Origin: Pelomonas baiyunensis
GTDB taxonomy: Bacteria; Pseudomonadota; Gammaproteobacteria; Burkholderiales; Burkholderiaceae_C
Assembly: GCF_043555935.1 (NCBI RefSeq)
Contig: NZ_JBIGIB010000001.1
Coordinates: 1,178,001-1,242,000 of the forward strand
Direction of reading: 5' to 3'
Length of the DNA stretch: 64,000 nucleotides
Within the stretch, counting starts at the first letter, position 1, and each line of letters opens with the position of its first letter. A program made the position numbers and the translations under genes. This document shows, in pieces, positions 45,856-54,757 of this stretch. The notes under the pieces were generated by a model that had not been told where the DNA came from, did no database searches, and worked only from the letters and a program-made list of their open reading frames with translations.

Positions 45856-45973
45856 GGGAACCTACAAACGACAACAGCCCCGAAGCGGGGCCTGCCGGAA
45901 TTCTAGGGACGGCATGGCCTTTGGCTGCGGCGCAGGGACATCGCTAGCATGCGCGCCCCATCACGGAGATTTC

Positions 45974-47761
45974 ATGCGCCGCCGCCACACCCTTCGCTTG
46001 ATCGTGTCGTCCCTGGCTTTGACGCTCAGCCTGCCCGGCTGGGCCGCGTCTGCGGAAAGCCAGCGTTTCCATGCCTGGCTGGACGCCGAATGGGAGCTGA
46101 CCCTGCAGCGCAACCCGGTGCTGGCCACCTCGCTGGGCGACGCGCGCTACAACGACCGCTGGGTGGACACCACCACGGCGGCTTACCGGGCCGAGGCTCG
46201 CCGCCTGCTGCGGGCACAGCTGAAAGCGCTCAAGGGCTTTCGCAAAGACCAGCTGGACGCCAAGGACCGCGTGTCGTACAGCATGTTGCTGGTCGACCTG
46301 GAGCAGGAGCTCGGGGGCGAGCGCTTCCCGGAGTGGATGCAGCCGCTGAGCCAGATCGGTGGCGTGCCCAGCTTCCTGGCCCAACTGGGCAGCGGGCAGT
46401 CGCTGCAACCCTTCAGCACCACCAAGGACTACGACGACTGGCTGCAGCGCCTGGCGCGCGCCGTGCCCACGCTGGACGGCACCGTGGCCAACCTGCGGGC
46501 CGGCCTGAAGGCGGGCGTGACGCAGCCCCGCCCGGTCATGGACAAGGTGGTGCCGCAACTGCAGGCGCTGGCCGTGAAAGATCCGGAGCAAAGCCTCTTC
46601 TGGGGCCCGATCAAGAACTTCCCGGATGCTGTGCCGGCTGCCGACCGCGAGCGCATCACCGCCGCCATGCGCCGGCTGCTGAGCGAGCAGGTGCTGCCCG
46701 CGTACGGTCGGCTGCTGGCCTTCGTGCGCGACGAGTACACGCCCCGCGCCCGCCGCACCACAGGCTGGGCCGCGCTGCCCGACGGCCAGGCCTGGTATGC
46801 CTACCGTGTGCGCCAAAACACGACGCTGCCCCTGTCGGCCGAGCAGATCCATGCCGTGGGCCTGAAAGAGGTGGCGCGCATCCTGGGTGAGATGGACGGC
46901 GTGCGCCGCCAGGTGGGCTTCAACGGCGACCTGAAGGCGTTTTTCCAGCGCCTGCAGGACGACCCGCGCTACTACTACGCCAAGCCGGAAGACCTGCTCA
47001 ACGGCTACCGCGACCTCCAAAAGAAGATCAACGCGCTGACGCCCAAGCTGTTCGACATTCAGCCCAAGGCCGACTACGAGGTGCGCGAGGTGGAGGCCTT
47101 CCGTGCACAGAGCGCGGCAGGGGCTTCGTACGAGCAAGCGTCGGTGGACGGCTCACGGCCGGGCGTGTTCTACGTGAACACCTTCAACTTGAAGGCCCAG
47201 CCCATCTTCGGCATGGAGACGCTGTCGCTGCACGAGGCCTCGCCGGGCCACCACTTCCAGATCAGCATCGCGCAAGAAGACCAGGCGCTGCCCAAGTTCC
47301 GCCGCTTCGGCAGCCACTACACCGCGTACGTGGAAGGCTGGGCGCTGTACGCCGAAAGCCTGGGCAAGGAATTGGGCCTGTTCACCGACCCCTACCAGTG
47401 GTACGGCCGCCTGGCCGACGAGCAGCTGCGCGCCATGCGCCTGGTGGTGGACACCGGCCTGCACGCCAAGGGCTGGACCCGCGAGCAGGCCATCCGCTAC
47501 ATGCTGGACAACTCCTCCATGGCCGAGAGCGACGTGGTCTCGGAGGTGGAGCGCTACATCGTGTGGCCCGGCCAGGCGCTGGGCTACAAGATCGGCCAGT
47601 TGGAAATCACGAAGCTGCGTGCCGAAGCCGAGAAGGCGCTGGGCGCCAAGTTCGACATCAAGGGCTTCCACCGCGTTGTGCTGACGGCGGGCCAGGTGCC
47701 ACTGCCGGTGCTGCGCGAGCTGGTGCAGGGCTGGGTGGCTCAGCGCCGCACGGGCGGCTGA
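45974..47761 (+). CDS. DUF885 family zinc peptidase-like protein, exported
   Basis: A 595-residue protein with a signal peptide (about 8-25, LIVSSLALTLSLPGWAASA). The DUF885 metal motif appears as LHEASPGHHFQISIAQ (HEASPGH, the variant of HEGYPGH) near 417-430, with a downstream EGWALYAESLGKELG that supplies the third ligand. Some family members are annotated as dipeptidases or carboxypeptidases; substrate unknown. I use ATG 45974; the frame opens earlier without support. Confidence 0.9.
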   Translation: MRRRHTLRLIVSSLALTLSLPGWAASAESQRFHAWLDAEWELTLQRNPVLATSLGDARYNDRWVDTTTAAYRAEARRLLRAQLKALKGFRKDQLDAKDRVSYSMLLVDLEQELGGERFPEWMQPLSQIGGVPSFLAQLGSGQSLQPFSTTKDYDDWLQRLARAVPTLDGTVANLRAGLKAGVTQPRPVMDKVVPQLQALAVKDPEQSLFWGPIKNFPDAVPAADRERITAAMRRLLSEQVLPAYGRLLAFVRDEYTPRARRTTGWAALPDGQAWYAYRVRQNTTLPLSAEQIHAVGLKEVARILGEMDGVRRQVGFNGDLKAFFQRLQDDPRYYYAKPEDLLNGYRDLQKKINALTPKLFDIQPKADYEVREVEAFRAQSAAGASYEQASVDGSRPGVFYVNTFNLKAQPIFGMETLSLHEASPGHHFQISIAQEDQALPKFRRFGSHYTAYVEGWALYAESLGKELGLFTDPYQWYGRLADEQLRAMRLVVDTGLHAKGWTREQAIRYMLDNSSMAESDVVSEVERYIVWPGQALGYKIGQLEITKLRAEAEKALGAKFDIKGFHRVVLTAGQVPLPVLRELVQGWVAQRRTGG

Positions 47762-47769
47762 GCCGGTGG

Positions 47770-47803
47770 GCCTGCGGCGAGGGGTGCGCCCCGCACCGCA
47801 GGC
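47770..47803. terminator. bidirectional hairpin between convergent genes
   Basis: An interrupted palindrome GCCTGCGG ... GGGG-TGCG-CCCC ... CCGCAGGC (8-base-pair outer stem, 4-base-pair inner stem, two 3-base bulges) fills the 50-base gap between the DUF885 stop and the chalcone-isomerase-like stop. No T run is present, but its place and symmetry fit a shared terminator. Confidence 0.6.
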
Positions 47804-47811
47804 GTGGGCGC

Positions 47812-48432
47812 TCAGCCCTGGCCGCCGTCCAGCAGCGCGTCGCGCAGCGGGATGTCGGCCGGCGAGTCGCCGAACCAGATGCGCAGCACCAGGGTGAAGA
47901 ACTCGTCGTCGCCCACGGGTTCACCTTGGGGCTGGCCCTGGATGTAGAACTGCGTGCCCTTGCCGGGCACAAAGTCCATGGCGAAGGTGTCGCCGGGCAC
48001 CAGCTTGGGTTTGCCCGAGAAGATTTCGATCAGCCGCGTGGTGGACAGCGTGTGGCGCGTCAGCTGCGCGCTGGGCGTGTTGTCGCCAATGCCGCGCAGG
48101 AAGAGGCGGCCCAGCTCGGTGCCGGGCAGCTCGCGCAGCGCCGTGAACTGCAGGCGCTTCGGGCCGGGCAGGGCCAGCAGCTCGGCCGGGGTGGACACGC
48201 GCTTGGTGGTGTACAGACCCAGGTCATACGCCTTGAACACCAGCCGCACGCGCGTGCCCTTGCCGTTGAGTTGCAGAGTGCTGCCGCCCAGCTGGGCCGT
48301 GCGCTCGAACTTGGTGGACGTCGGGGCGGCCTGTGCGGCCGACACGGCGGTGAGGCCGAGAGTCAGGCTCAAGGTCAGGTGGGCTGCCAGCGTTGTCAGC
48401 GGGTGGCGTTGCGGCTTTGAAAACAAGGTCAT
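47812..48432 (-). CDS. chalcone isomerase-like protein, exported
   Basis: A 206-residue periplasmic protein of the CHI-like family (pfam CHI_3 type). Signal peptide about 15-35 (AHLTLSLTLGLTAVSAAQA), then GKGTRVRLVFKAYDLGLYTT, LTRHTLSTTRLIEIFSG and FFTLVLRIWFGDSPADIPLRDALL, which match bacterial CHI-like proteins. The family shares the fold of chalcone isomerase but bacterial members are non-catalytic or unknown. ATG at 48432 (MTLFSKP) chosen. Confidence 0.85.
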   Translation of the reverse strand: MTLFSKPQRHPLTTLAAHLTLSLTLGLTAVSAAQAAPTSTKFERTAQLGGSTLQLNGKGTRVRLVFKAYDLGLYTTKRVSTPAELLALPGPKRLQFTALRELPGTELGRLFLRGIGDNTPSAQLTRHTLSTTRLIEIFSGKPKLVPGDTFAMDFVPGKGTQFYIQGQPQGEPVGDDEFFTLVLRIWFGDSPADIPLRDALLDGGQG

Positions 48433-48535
48433 GGCTCCTCCGGGTCGCATCTCTTCTCGCATCGGTGATGCGGCCGGCGCATTCTGCTAGGCCTGAAAAC
48501 GGTTTCTGTCGCCGTTTCCGGTGGCTTTGCCCTCG

Positions 48536-49573
48536 TCAGCGGTGAATCTTGACCACGCGCACCGGCCGGCCCACGGCCTCGCGGGCGCGCAGTTGCCCGC
48601 AGCCGCCGTCCACGTCCTGCCCGGCGGAGTCGCGCAGCTTGGTGAGCACCCCGCGCTGGCTCAGCTCCGCGGCGATGGCCCGGGCCCGCTCCCAACTGGG
48701 GCGGCTGAAGGGCAGACCCTCGGCGCTGTTGAACGGAATCATGTTGAGCAGCCCATAGCGCCCCTTCAGCAGGCGCACGATGCCATCCAGTTCCTCCGGG
48801 CCATCGTTCACACCGTTCAGCAGCGTCCACTGGTACTGGATGGGGTAGCTACTCGCGCGGGCGTAGGCGTCGGCGGCGTCCACCAATGCCTCGGGCGCGA
48901 TGCGTGGGGCGCGGGGCAGCAGGTCGGCGCGCTTGGCGGCATCCGTCGTGTGCAGGGACAGCGCCAGCGCCGGCTTCACCTCGGCGGCGTTCAGCGCCTC
49001 GAACGCGCGCTCGTCGCCCACCGTGGAGAACACCAGCTGCTTGTGGGCCAGTCCCCCCTCGCGACCCAGCAACTGAATCGCCTCCAGCACATTGGCCAGG
49101 TTGTGCGACGGTTCGCCCATGCCCATGAACACCACTTTCTTCAGCTTGGGGTTCTTGCGCCGCGCCATCACCACCTGGGCCACGATCTCGGCGCTGCCCA
49201 CCTGGCGGATCAGGCCGTCCACGCCCGTCATGCAAAACCGGCAGCCCACCGCGCAGCCCACCTGGCTGGACACGCACACGCCGTCGCGCGGCAGCAGCAC
49301 GGTTTCCACGGTCTGCCCGTCGGTCAGGCCCAGCAGCAGCCGGGCCGAGACGCCGTCACCGCCGGCATGTTCGCTGCGCAGGGTCACCAGCCCGTCGAGT
49401 TCCGCCATCAGGCCGGGCAGGGCCTCCCACACCGCCTTGGGCAGCCAGCCCTGCAGCGGCCGCTTGCCGCCTTCGAGGGGCAGGCATTGCACCCAGTGGC
49501 GCAGGACGCGGCTTTCGTGGTCGGGGTTGGCGCCCAGCGCGCGCAGGCGCTGGCGGAGGTCAGGGATCAGCAT
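48536..49573 (-). CDS. radical SAM RNA methyltransferase, RlmN/Cfr family
   Basis: A 345-residue radical SAM enzyme of the RlmN/Cfr type, methylating an adenine C2/C8-like position in RNA. The iron-sulfur site is CAVGCRFC (CxxxCxxC); the catalytic cysteine seven residues earlier (VCVSSQVGC) and the methyl-carrying cysteine near the end (DVDGGCGQLR) are both present. The N-terminal domain (MLIPDLRQRLRALG) differs from the usual betaproteobacterial RlmN, so this may be a paralogue with a different target base. ATG 49573 is preferred. It is 7 bases from an unknown gene. Confidence 0.85.
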   Translation of the reverse strand: MLIPDLRQRLRALGANPDHESRVLRHWVQCLPLEGGKRPLQGWLPKAVWEALPGLMAELDGLVTLRSEHAGGDGVSARLLLGLTDGQTVETVLLPRDGVCVSSQVGCAVGCRFCMTGVDGLIRQVGSAEIVAQVVMARRKNPKLKKVVFMGMGEPSHNLANVLEAIQLLGREGGLAHKQLVFSTVGDERAFEALNAAEVKPALALSLHTTDAAKRADLLPRAPRIAPEALVDAADAYARASSYPIQYQWTLLNGVNDGPEELDGIVRLLKGRYGLLNMIPFNSAEGLPFSRPSWERARAIAAELSQRGVLTKLRDSAGQDVDGGCGQLRAREAVGRPVRVVKIHR

Positions 49574-49580
49574 GCGTGGA

Positions 49581-50138
49581 TCAGGGGAGTCGGCACAAAG
49601 CCTGCCAGGGCGGGTAGTCGTCTTGGCGTGGAAACCGGGTGCGGTAGTAGCAGTCCCAGTAGCTTGTGGCTCGACGCCGCAGGCGGTCCACGAGTGCAGG
49701 ATTGTCTGCGCAGAAGGACGACAGGGCGCCACTGTCCAGCATGTCCCAGCCGTCCAGGATGGCCTCGCCAATCTCCAGCACGTACTCGCCCAGGGGCGCC
49801 AGCACGTAGGGCAGCGTCCAGCTTGGCTGACCGGCAAGCAGCTTGCGCACGCACGACTCGCGGTAGTAGCCATCGTGATGCCGGCTGCCCAACGCCAGCA
49901 CCAGGTCTGCGTGCTCACGCTGAACGTTGTCGCAGCCCCATGAGTCCACCAGCTTTCTTCGGTTCAGGTTGATTCGCCTGGGCAGCGTCAGCGCCTGACC
50001 CGCCACGCGGACGGTCTCGCCGGGTGTGAAGGTCAGTGCTTCATTGGCAAGCCAATGGCCGGCATACGAGGCAAACGCCTCCCGCCGCGATTCGGGAAAG
50101 GCGAGTGCCAGGGGCAGTGGCAGGTCGGAGGTGGGCAT
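49581..50138 (-). CDS. conserved-looking hypothetical protein
   Basis: A 185-residue soluble protein that I do not recognise. It has no signal or membrane helix. Notable stretches are RRINLNRRKLVDSWGCDNVQ, LALGSRHHDGYYRESCVRKLL and YWDCYYRTRFPRQDDYPPW: many Trp/Tyr/Arg and five Cys. It sits 7 bases before the RlmN/Cfr-type gene on the same strand, so the two are likely co-expressed, and it is divergent from the class II aldolase. Confidence 0.65.
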   Translation of the reverse strand: MPTSDLPLPLALAFPESRREAFASYAGHWLANEALTFTPGETVRVAGQALTLPRRINLNRRKLVDSWGCDNVQREHADLVLALGSRHHDGYYRESCVRKLLAGQPSWTLPYVLAPLGEYVLEIGEAILDGWDMLDSGALSSFCADNPALVDRLRRRATSYWDCYYRTRFPRQDDYPPWQALCRLP

Positions 50139-50249
50139 GGGTCTGGGAAGCAGGTGTGCGGCGATCCGTGTTGCGTGGCCGCGCAGGTGACATTGTCCGC
50201 AGCCTCGCCCGGCCTATGCTGGCCCATCACGTCCAACCCGGAGCCCTCC

Positions 50250-50999
50250 ATGAGCCGACCCTCCCTCATCAGCCTCCAAGAATGGGCCGTTCGCTGCGAC
50301 CTCGCCGCGCTGTACCGGCTGGCCGCGCTGCAAGGTTGGGACGATCTCATCTTCACCCACATCTCCGCCCGCGTGCCGGGGCCTGATCACCACTTCCTGA
50401 TCAACCCCTACGGGATGATGTTCGAGGAAATCACGGCCAGCAGCCTGGTGAAGGTGGATGCCGACGGCCAGAAGGTGGTGCCCAGCGAGTACGACGTGAA
50501 CCCCGCGGGGTTCATCATCCACAGCGCGGTGCACGAGGCGCGCGAGGACGCCCAGTTCGTGATGCACCTGCACACGGTGGCGGGCGTGGCGGTGAGCATC
50601 CAGCGCGAGGGCTTGCAGCCGCTGTCGCAGCACAGCCTGTTCCCGCTGGCCTCCCTGAGCTATCACGACTACGAGGGTGTCGCCCTCAACCCCGAAGAGA
50701 AGGCCCGCCTGGTGGCCGACCTGGGCGGCACCTCGCTGATGATGCTGCGCAACCATGGCCTGCTCACGCTGGGGCGCAGCGCGGCCGACACCTTCTTGAA
50801 GATGTTCATGCTGCAGCGGGCCTGCGAGATTCAGATTGCGGCGCAGGCCGGCGGTGGGGAGCTCATCCGCATTCCGGCGCCGATCCTTGCGGGCATTCGC
50901 GCGCAGAGCGACAAGGTCATGCGCGGCTCCGGCGCGTCGCTGGCGTGGCCCGGCCTGCTGCGGCGGTTGGCGCGCCAAAACCCCGGGCACGACGTCTGA
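50250..50999 (+). CDS. class II aldolase/adducin family protein
   Basis: A 249-residue cytoplasmic protein of the zinc-dependent class II aldolase fold. Metal-binding histidines appear in FVMHLHTVAGVAVS (HLH, about 106-113) and in MLRNHGLLTLG; TASSLVKVD and FIIHSAVHEARED are also typical. Enzymes of this fold cleave or epimerise sugar phosphates; this one is of the group without a clear substrate. I chose ATG 50250 (MSRPSLISLQ). Confidence 0.9.
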   Translation: MSRPSLISLQEWAVRCDLAALYRLAALQGWDDLIFTHISARVPGPDHHFLINPYGMMFEEITASSLVKVDADGQKVVPSEYDVNPAGFIIHSAVHEAREDAQFVMHLHTVAGVAVSIQREGLQPLSQHSLFPLASLSYHDYEGVALNPEEKARLVADLGGTSLMMLRNHGLLTLGRSAADTFLKMFMLQRACEIQIAAQAGGGELIRIPAPILAGIRAQSDKVMRGSGASLAWPGLLRRLARQNPGHDV

Positions 51000-51019
51000 G
51001 CGCGCAGACAATCGGGCGG

Positions 51020-51721
51020 ATGACTTCCCCCCGTTTCTTCGCCCTGGTGCCCGCCGCGGGTGTGGGCGAGCGCTCCGGCGCGGGCATGCCCAAGCAATAC
51101 GTGCCGATCGCCGGCCGGCCGATGCTGGCCCACACCCTCGCCGCACTGGCGGCCGTGCCACGCCTGACGCAGACCTTGGTGGTGCTGTCGCCCACCGACG
51201 ACCGCTTCGACGCTGCGTTGCCGGGCCACACCGGCTGGGTGGCGCGCGTGGGCGGCGCCAGCCGCGCCGAGAGCGTGCTGGGCGGCCTGGCCGAGTTGCG
51301 CCGCCGGGGCGCGACGGACGACGACTGGGTGCTGGTGCACGACGCCGCGCGCTGCCTGCTGCAGCCGGCCTGGGTGGACGCGCTGATCGACGCCTGCCAG
51401 CACGACGCGGTGGGCGGCCTGCTGGCCCAGCCCGTGGCTGACACGTTGAAATCAGGCGACGCCGAGGGCCGCGTGACCGCCACGGTCGACCGCCGCGACA
51501 AGTGGGCCGCCCAGACGCCCCAGATGTTCCGGTTGGGCCTGGTCGAGCGAGCCTTGACCGCGATGGGCGCCGCCGCCACCGATGAAGCCAGCGCCGTCGA
51601 AGCCCTGGGCCTCGCGCCACAACTGGTGCGGGCGTCCATGGCCAACTTCAAGGTGACGTGGCCGGAGGACTTCGCGCTCGCCGAGCGCTGGCTTCACCAG
51701 GTGGGGCCGAGCAGCAAGTAG
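51020..51721 (+). CDS. ispD: 2-C-methyl-D-erythritol 4-phosphate cytidylyltransferase
   Basis: Makes CDP-methylerythritol in the MEP isoprenoid pathway. The 233 residues begin with the nucleotide motif FFALVPAAGVGERSGAGMPKQY (usual GxGxR...K), followed by VHDAARCLL and TVDRRDKWAAQTPQMFR. Its start ATG at 51020 is close behind the aldolase stop (20 bases). The last 28 bases overlap the convergent patatin gene. ispF, often fused or adjacent, is 3 kb further on. Confidence 0.95.
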   Translation: MTSPRFFALVPAAGVGERSGAGMPKQYVPIAGRPMLAHTLAALAAVPRLTQTLVVLSPTDDRFDAALPGHTGWVARVGGASRAESVLGGLAELRRRGATDDDWVLVHDAARCLLQPAWVDALIDACQHDAVGGLLAQPVADTLKSGDAEGRVTATVDRRDKWAAQTPQMFRLGLVERALTAMGAAATDEASAVEALGLAPQLVRASMANFKVTWPEDFALAERWLHQVGPSSK

Positions 51722-53919
51722 GCCGAGGTGTCCCCGCCCCGGGTGGTGCCCAAGGCCAGGAAGAACGGCCCGAAGCGTGTGTCCACGCTGAGGAAGCCGC
51801 TCGCGGCTTGCTTCCAACCCTCGCGCGGCAGGTTCGACAGCTTCAGCCCCGAGCCCGCGCCCACCGCGCCGGATTCCAGCGAGAAGCCCACGCGCACGGC
51901 GCCGCCCAGGCCCACGGGCATCTGGCCGATGCGCCGGGCCATGACGATGCGGGTCAGGGCCATGTTCTCGCCGGTGAGCGATGCGTCTGCCGTGCCAGAC
52001 AGCCGCAGGTAGCCGCCCAGCGACCGGGTCTGGCCGCGCTCGGCGTGGGCGAATTCGCCGTAGAACTGGCCGGCCCATTCGCCCATGCGGAAAGCGGCCA
52101 GGCCGATCAGCGAGGCGTTGATGACGCGTGCCTCGCCGCGCGGCTGCAGCCACTCGATGCGGGCGGTGGTCCATTGCCCGCGGCTGGGGAAGGCGAGCGA
52201 GTCCAGCGAGTCGGTGTGCAGTTCCACGTACTGCTGCGCGTAGAGCTGGGAGCGGGTGCCGTTGGTGGGCGTCACGGGCAGCACCACTTCGTCACTCGCG
52301 CGCAGCCGACCCACGCCCATGCGCAGGTCGCCCAGGCCGGCCACGCGGTGGCCGAGTTCCAGTTGGCCGCTGGTCAGGCTGCTGGCCAGGCGCAGGGCGC
52401 GTTGGCCCTGGTCGAACACATCGTTGCTGCCGGCGGTGTAGGCCAGCTTGGCGCTGGCAAACCAACGCGAACCCGGGCCCAGCGGTTGGTAGAACTCGGT
52501 GTTCAAGCCGCGGCTGGAGCCGATGCGGCCCACGCTGCGCAACTCGCCACCCCAGGCATTGAGCCAGTTGGCCACGTGCATGGCCACGAGCGAGTAGCTG
52601 CTGGCTTCGGCGAAGTTGCTGTACAGCTCCAGGCCGAGGCGCAGGCGGCTGGCGGCCCAGTCGGCCTCGGTCACTTTGAACTCCACGTGGCGTTGGCCGT
52701 CGCGGTCGTCCACCTCGGTCTCGATCCGCTCGAAGTCGCCCAGCCCGTCCAGCCGTTCCACGGCGCGGGCCAGTTCCACCCGGCCGATGGGTTGGCCGGC
52801 GGGCAGGGCCAGCTCGGCCGCCAGCGCGTCAGCGCGCGTGCGTTGCGTGCCGACAAAGTGCAGTTCGCCCAGCGGCACTGCGGCCTGGGCCGATTCCGGC
52901 AGGCCGAGGCGGCGAGCCTGCAGGGCCTGCGCGTGCTGCGGCCGGGCCAGGGCCTGAAGTCGCTCCACCGCCGCAAGGGCTGCGCGCCGGCCGGTGGCCA
53001 TGGCCTCGTCGGCGCGTTGAAAGTCCATGAAGCCCATGCCGGGCAGGTCGGGGTCGATGACGATGTCCTGCGGCCGCAGCTCGGACAGCGAGCGCTGCAC
53101 GTTCTGCTCGGTCAGGATCTGCAGCATCTGGTTGGCCACGGTCACGGCGCTGGTGATCTCGCGGTCTTCCAGCAGCGGCGTGCCCACGTTGACGGCGATC
53201 ACGATGTCCGCCCCCAGTTGGCGGGCGAGGTCCACCGGCAGGTTGCGCACCAGGCCGCCGTCCACCCGGGGCCGGCCGTTGATGCGCAGCGGCGCAAACA
53301 CGCCGGGCACGGCCATGGAGGCGCGCAGGGCCTCGAACAGCGGGGTGTCGGCCTGGTCGAGCATGGCGCCCGACAGCAAATCGGTGGCGACGGCGCGGAA
53401 GGGCAGGGGCAGCTGGCGCAGCGGGTCGTCCGCCCGCGTGGCCGGCAGCAGGGACGACAGCGTGGCCTCCAGCTGTCCGTTGCCGGCGGCACCGCCGGGC
53501 AGCATGGCGCCACGGGTGAAATTGAAGCCGAACTCGATGCGCGAGGGCAGGCGTTCGTCGTCCTCGCGGCGGCGGATGGCGAGGCGGTCACGCGCCGGGC
53601 GGTCGGCCAGGATGGCGTTCCAGTTGGCGCTTTTCACCAGCGATTCCAGTTCGTCAACGCTGCGGCCCGACGCGTACGCGCCGCCCACCACCGCGCCCAT
53701 GCTGGTGCCCACGATCAAGTCCACCGGCACCTGCAGTTCTTCCAACACGCGCAGCACGCCAATGTGGGCCAAGCCCCGCGCGCCGCCCCCGGACAGCACG
53801 AGTCCGATCTTGGGCCGATCCGGCGGTTGGGCCGTGGCGACGGCAGGACACACGCCGGCCGCCACTGCGGCGACGACGAGCAGGACTTTGGACAGCAAAC
53901 AGGGCAGGGCGCGGCGCAT
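51694..53919 (-). CDS. patatin-like phospholipase with POTRA and outer-membrane barrel (PlpD-like)
   Basis: A type Vd autotransporter of 741 residues. Signal peptide about 8-28; patatin domain about 35-240 with LSGGGARGLAHIGVL (oxyanion GGG), nucleophile GTSMGAVVGGAYASG and Asp in VDGGLVRNLPVDL; a POTRA segment near 310-400; then a 16-strand barrel ending in YLLLGPTW. In Pseudomonas PlpD the patatin lipase is displayed and released. The last bases overlap ispD antisense by 28. Confidence 0.9.
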   Translation of the reverse strand: MRRALPCLLSKVLLVVAAVAAGVCPAVATAQPPDRPKIGLVLSGGGARGLAHIGVLRVLEELQVPVDLIVGTSMGAVVGGAYASGRSVDELESLVKSANWNAILADRPARDRLAIRRREDDERLPSRIEFGFNFTRGAMLPGGAAGNGQLEATLSSLLPATRADDPLRQLPLPFRAVATDLLSGAMLDQADTPLFEALRASMAVPGVFAPLRINGRPRVDGGLVRNLPVDLARQLGADIVIAVNVGTPLLEDREITSAVTVANQMLQILTEQNVQRSLSELRPQDIVIDPDLPGMGFMDFQRADEAMATGRRAALAAVERLQALARPQHAQALQARRLGLPESAQAAVPLGELHFVGTQRTRADALAAELALPAGQPIGRVELARAVERLDGLGDFERIETEVDDRDGQRHVEFKVTEADWAASRLRLGLELYSNFAEASSYSLVAMHVANWLNAWGGELRSVGRIGSSRGLNTEFYQPLGPGSRWFASAKLAYTAGSNDVFDQGQRALRLASSLTSGQLELGHRVAGLGDLRMGVGRLRASDEVVLPVTPTNGTRSQLYAQQYVELHTDSLDSLAFPSRGQWTTARIEWLQPRGEARVINASLIGLAAFRMGEWAGQFYGEFAHAERGQTRSLGGYLRLSGTADASLTGENMALTRIVMARRIGQMPVGLGGAVRVGFSLESGAVGAGSGLKLSNLPREGWKQAASGFLSVDTRFGPFFLALGTTRGGDTSAYLLLGPTW

Positions 53920-53957
53920 GGCGCGGCACCATAGCAGGGCTGCAGCGGCCGTCCGGG

Positions 53958-54680
53958 TCAGCGCAGGCCGAATTCGGTCAGTTCGCCCTGACGGCGCAGG
54001 CGCTGTACGGCTTGCTGCAGTCGGGTCAGCAGTTCGGCCTCTGAGCCGAGGTGGCAGGCCAGATAGATTTCCACCCGCTGCAGCACCAGCGCGGGCCGCA
54101 CGGCGGCGCCACCGGCCGCGTCCAGCGTGGGTTGGGCGCTGAGTTCGCTGGCCACCCAGACGTCGGCCCGACCCGCCTGCAGCATGCGCAGTGCCCCCAG
54201 CGGGTTGTTGGCTTCGTAGGGCGCCAGGCCTTGCTGGCGCAAGGCGCTGGCCATGGCGGAGTCGCGCTGGGTCACCAATTGCCGGCCGCGCAGGTCGCTG
54301 GCGTCCTTCAGCGGGCGGGTGTCGTCGGCGCGCACGTAGGCCACCACCGAGCCACCGCCCACGGGCCCGACCCAGGCAAAACTGGCCTCGCGCTCGGGCG
54401 TTCGGATCATGCCCACCAGGCAGTGGTTGGGTGTGGCCGCACCGGTGGCCAGGGCGCGCGGGATGGGCAGTGATTGCACGTTGAGCGTGATGCCGCTGAC
54501 CCCGCCCATGCGCTGGATGAGCGTCATGCCCTTGCCGCTGAGGCTGTCGTCAGCGCCCACCTCGAACAGGCCGGGGTTGGGGTAGACGACCAGATGCAAC
54601 TCACCGGCCGCGTGGGCCACGCCCGCCGCGGCCAGCCCTACCGCCCAGACCACCCACAACAGCCACCCGGTTCTCGCCAT
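53958..54680 (-). CDS. periplasmic solute-binding-like protein, paralogue A
   Basis: A 240-residue exported protein (signal about 6-24, WVVWAVGLAAAGVAHAA) of the SBP_bac_3 group without transporter genes. The core has LHLVVYPNPGLFEVG, RALATG, a VGMIRTPEREASFAWVGP segment and GRADVWVASELSAQP; it ends LTEFGLR. It is related to the gene at 55306, which also ends AAFGLR and shares the spacing of these segments. ATG at 54680 chosen. Lies downstream of the patatin gene's start with a 38-base gap; ligand unknown. Confidence 0.8.
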   Translation of the reverse strand: MARTGWLLWVVWAVGLAAAGVAHAAGELHLVVYPNPGLFEVGADDSLSGKGMTLIQRMGGVSGITLNVQSLPIPRALATGAATPNHCLVGMIRTPEREASFAWVGPVGGGSVVAYVRADDTRPLKDASDLRGRQLVTQRDSAMASALRQQGLAPYEANNPLGALRMLQAGRADVWVASELSAQPTLDAAGGAAVRPALVLQRVEIYLACHLGSEAELLTRLQQAVQRLRRQGELTEFGLR

Positions 54681-54757
54681 GAAGGAGCCCGCGCTGAAAT
54701 CGTTGCCAGAGCCTAACCTTTGCGCCGCGTTTCGTCTCGGCATCCGACAATGACGGG

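Noticed and set aside
45877..45891. Short 6-base-pair hairpin between mfd and the DUF885 gene.
   Set aside because: It lies in a divergent promoter region where no transcript should end and has no T run.
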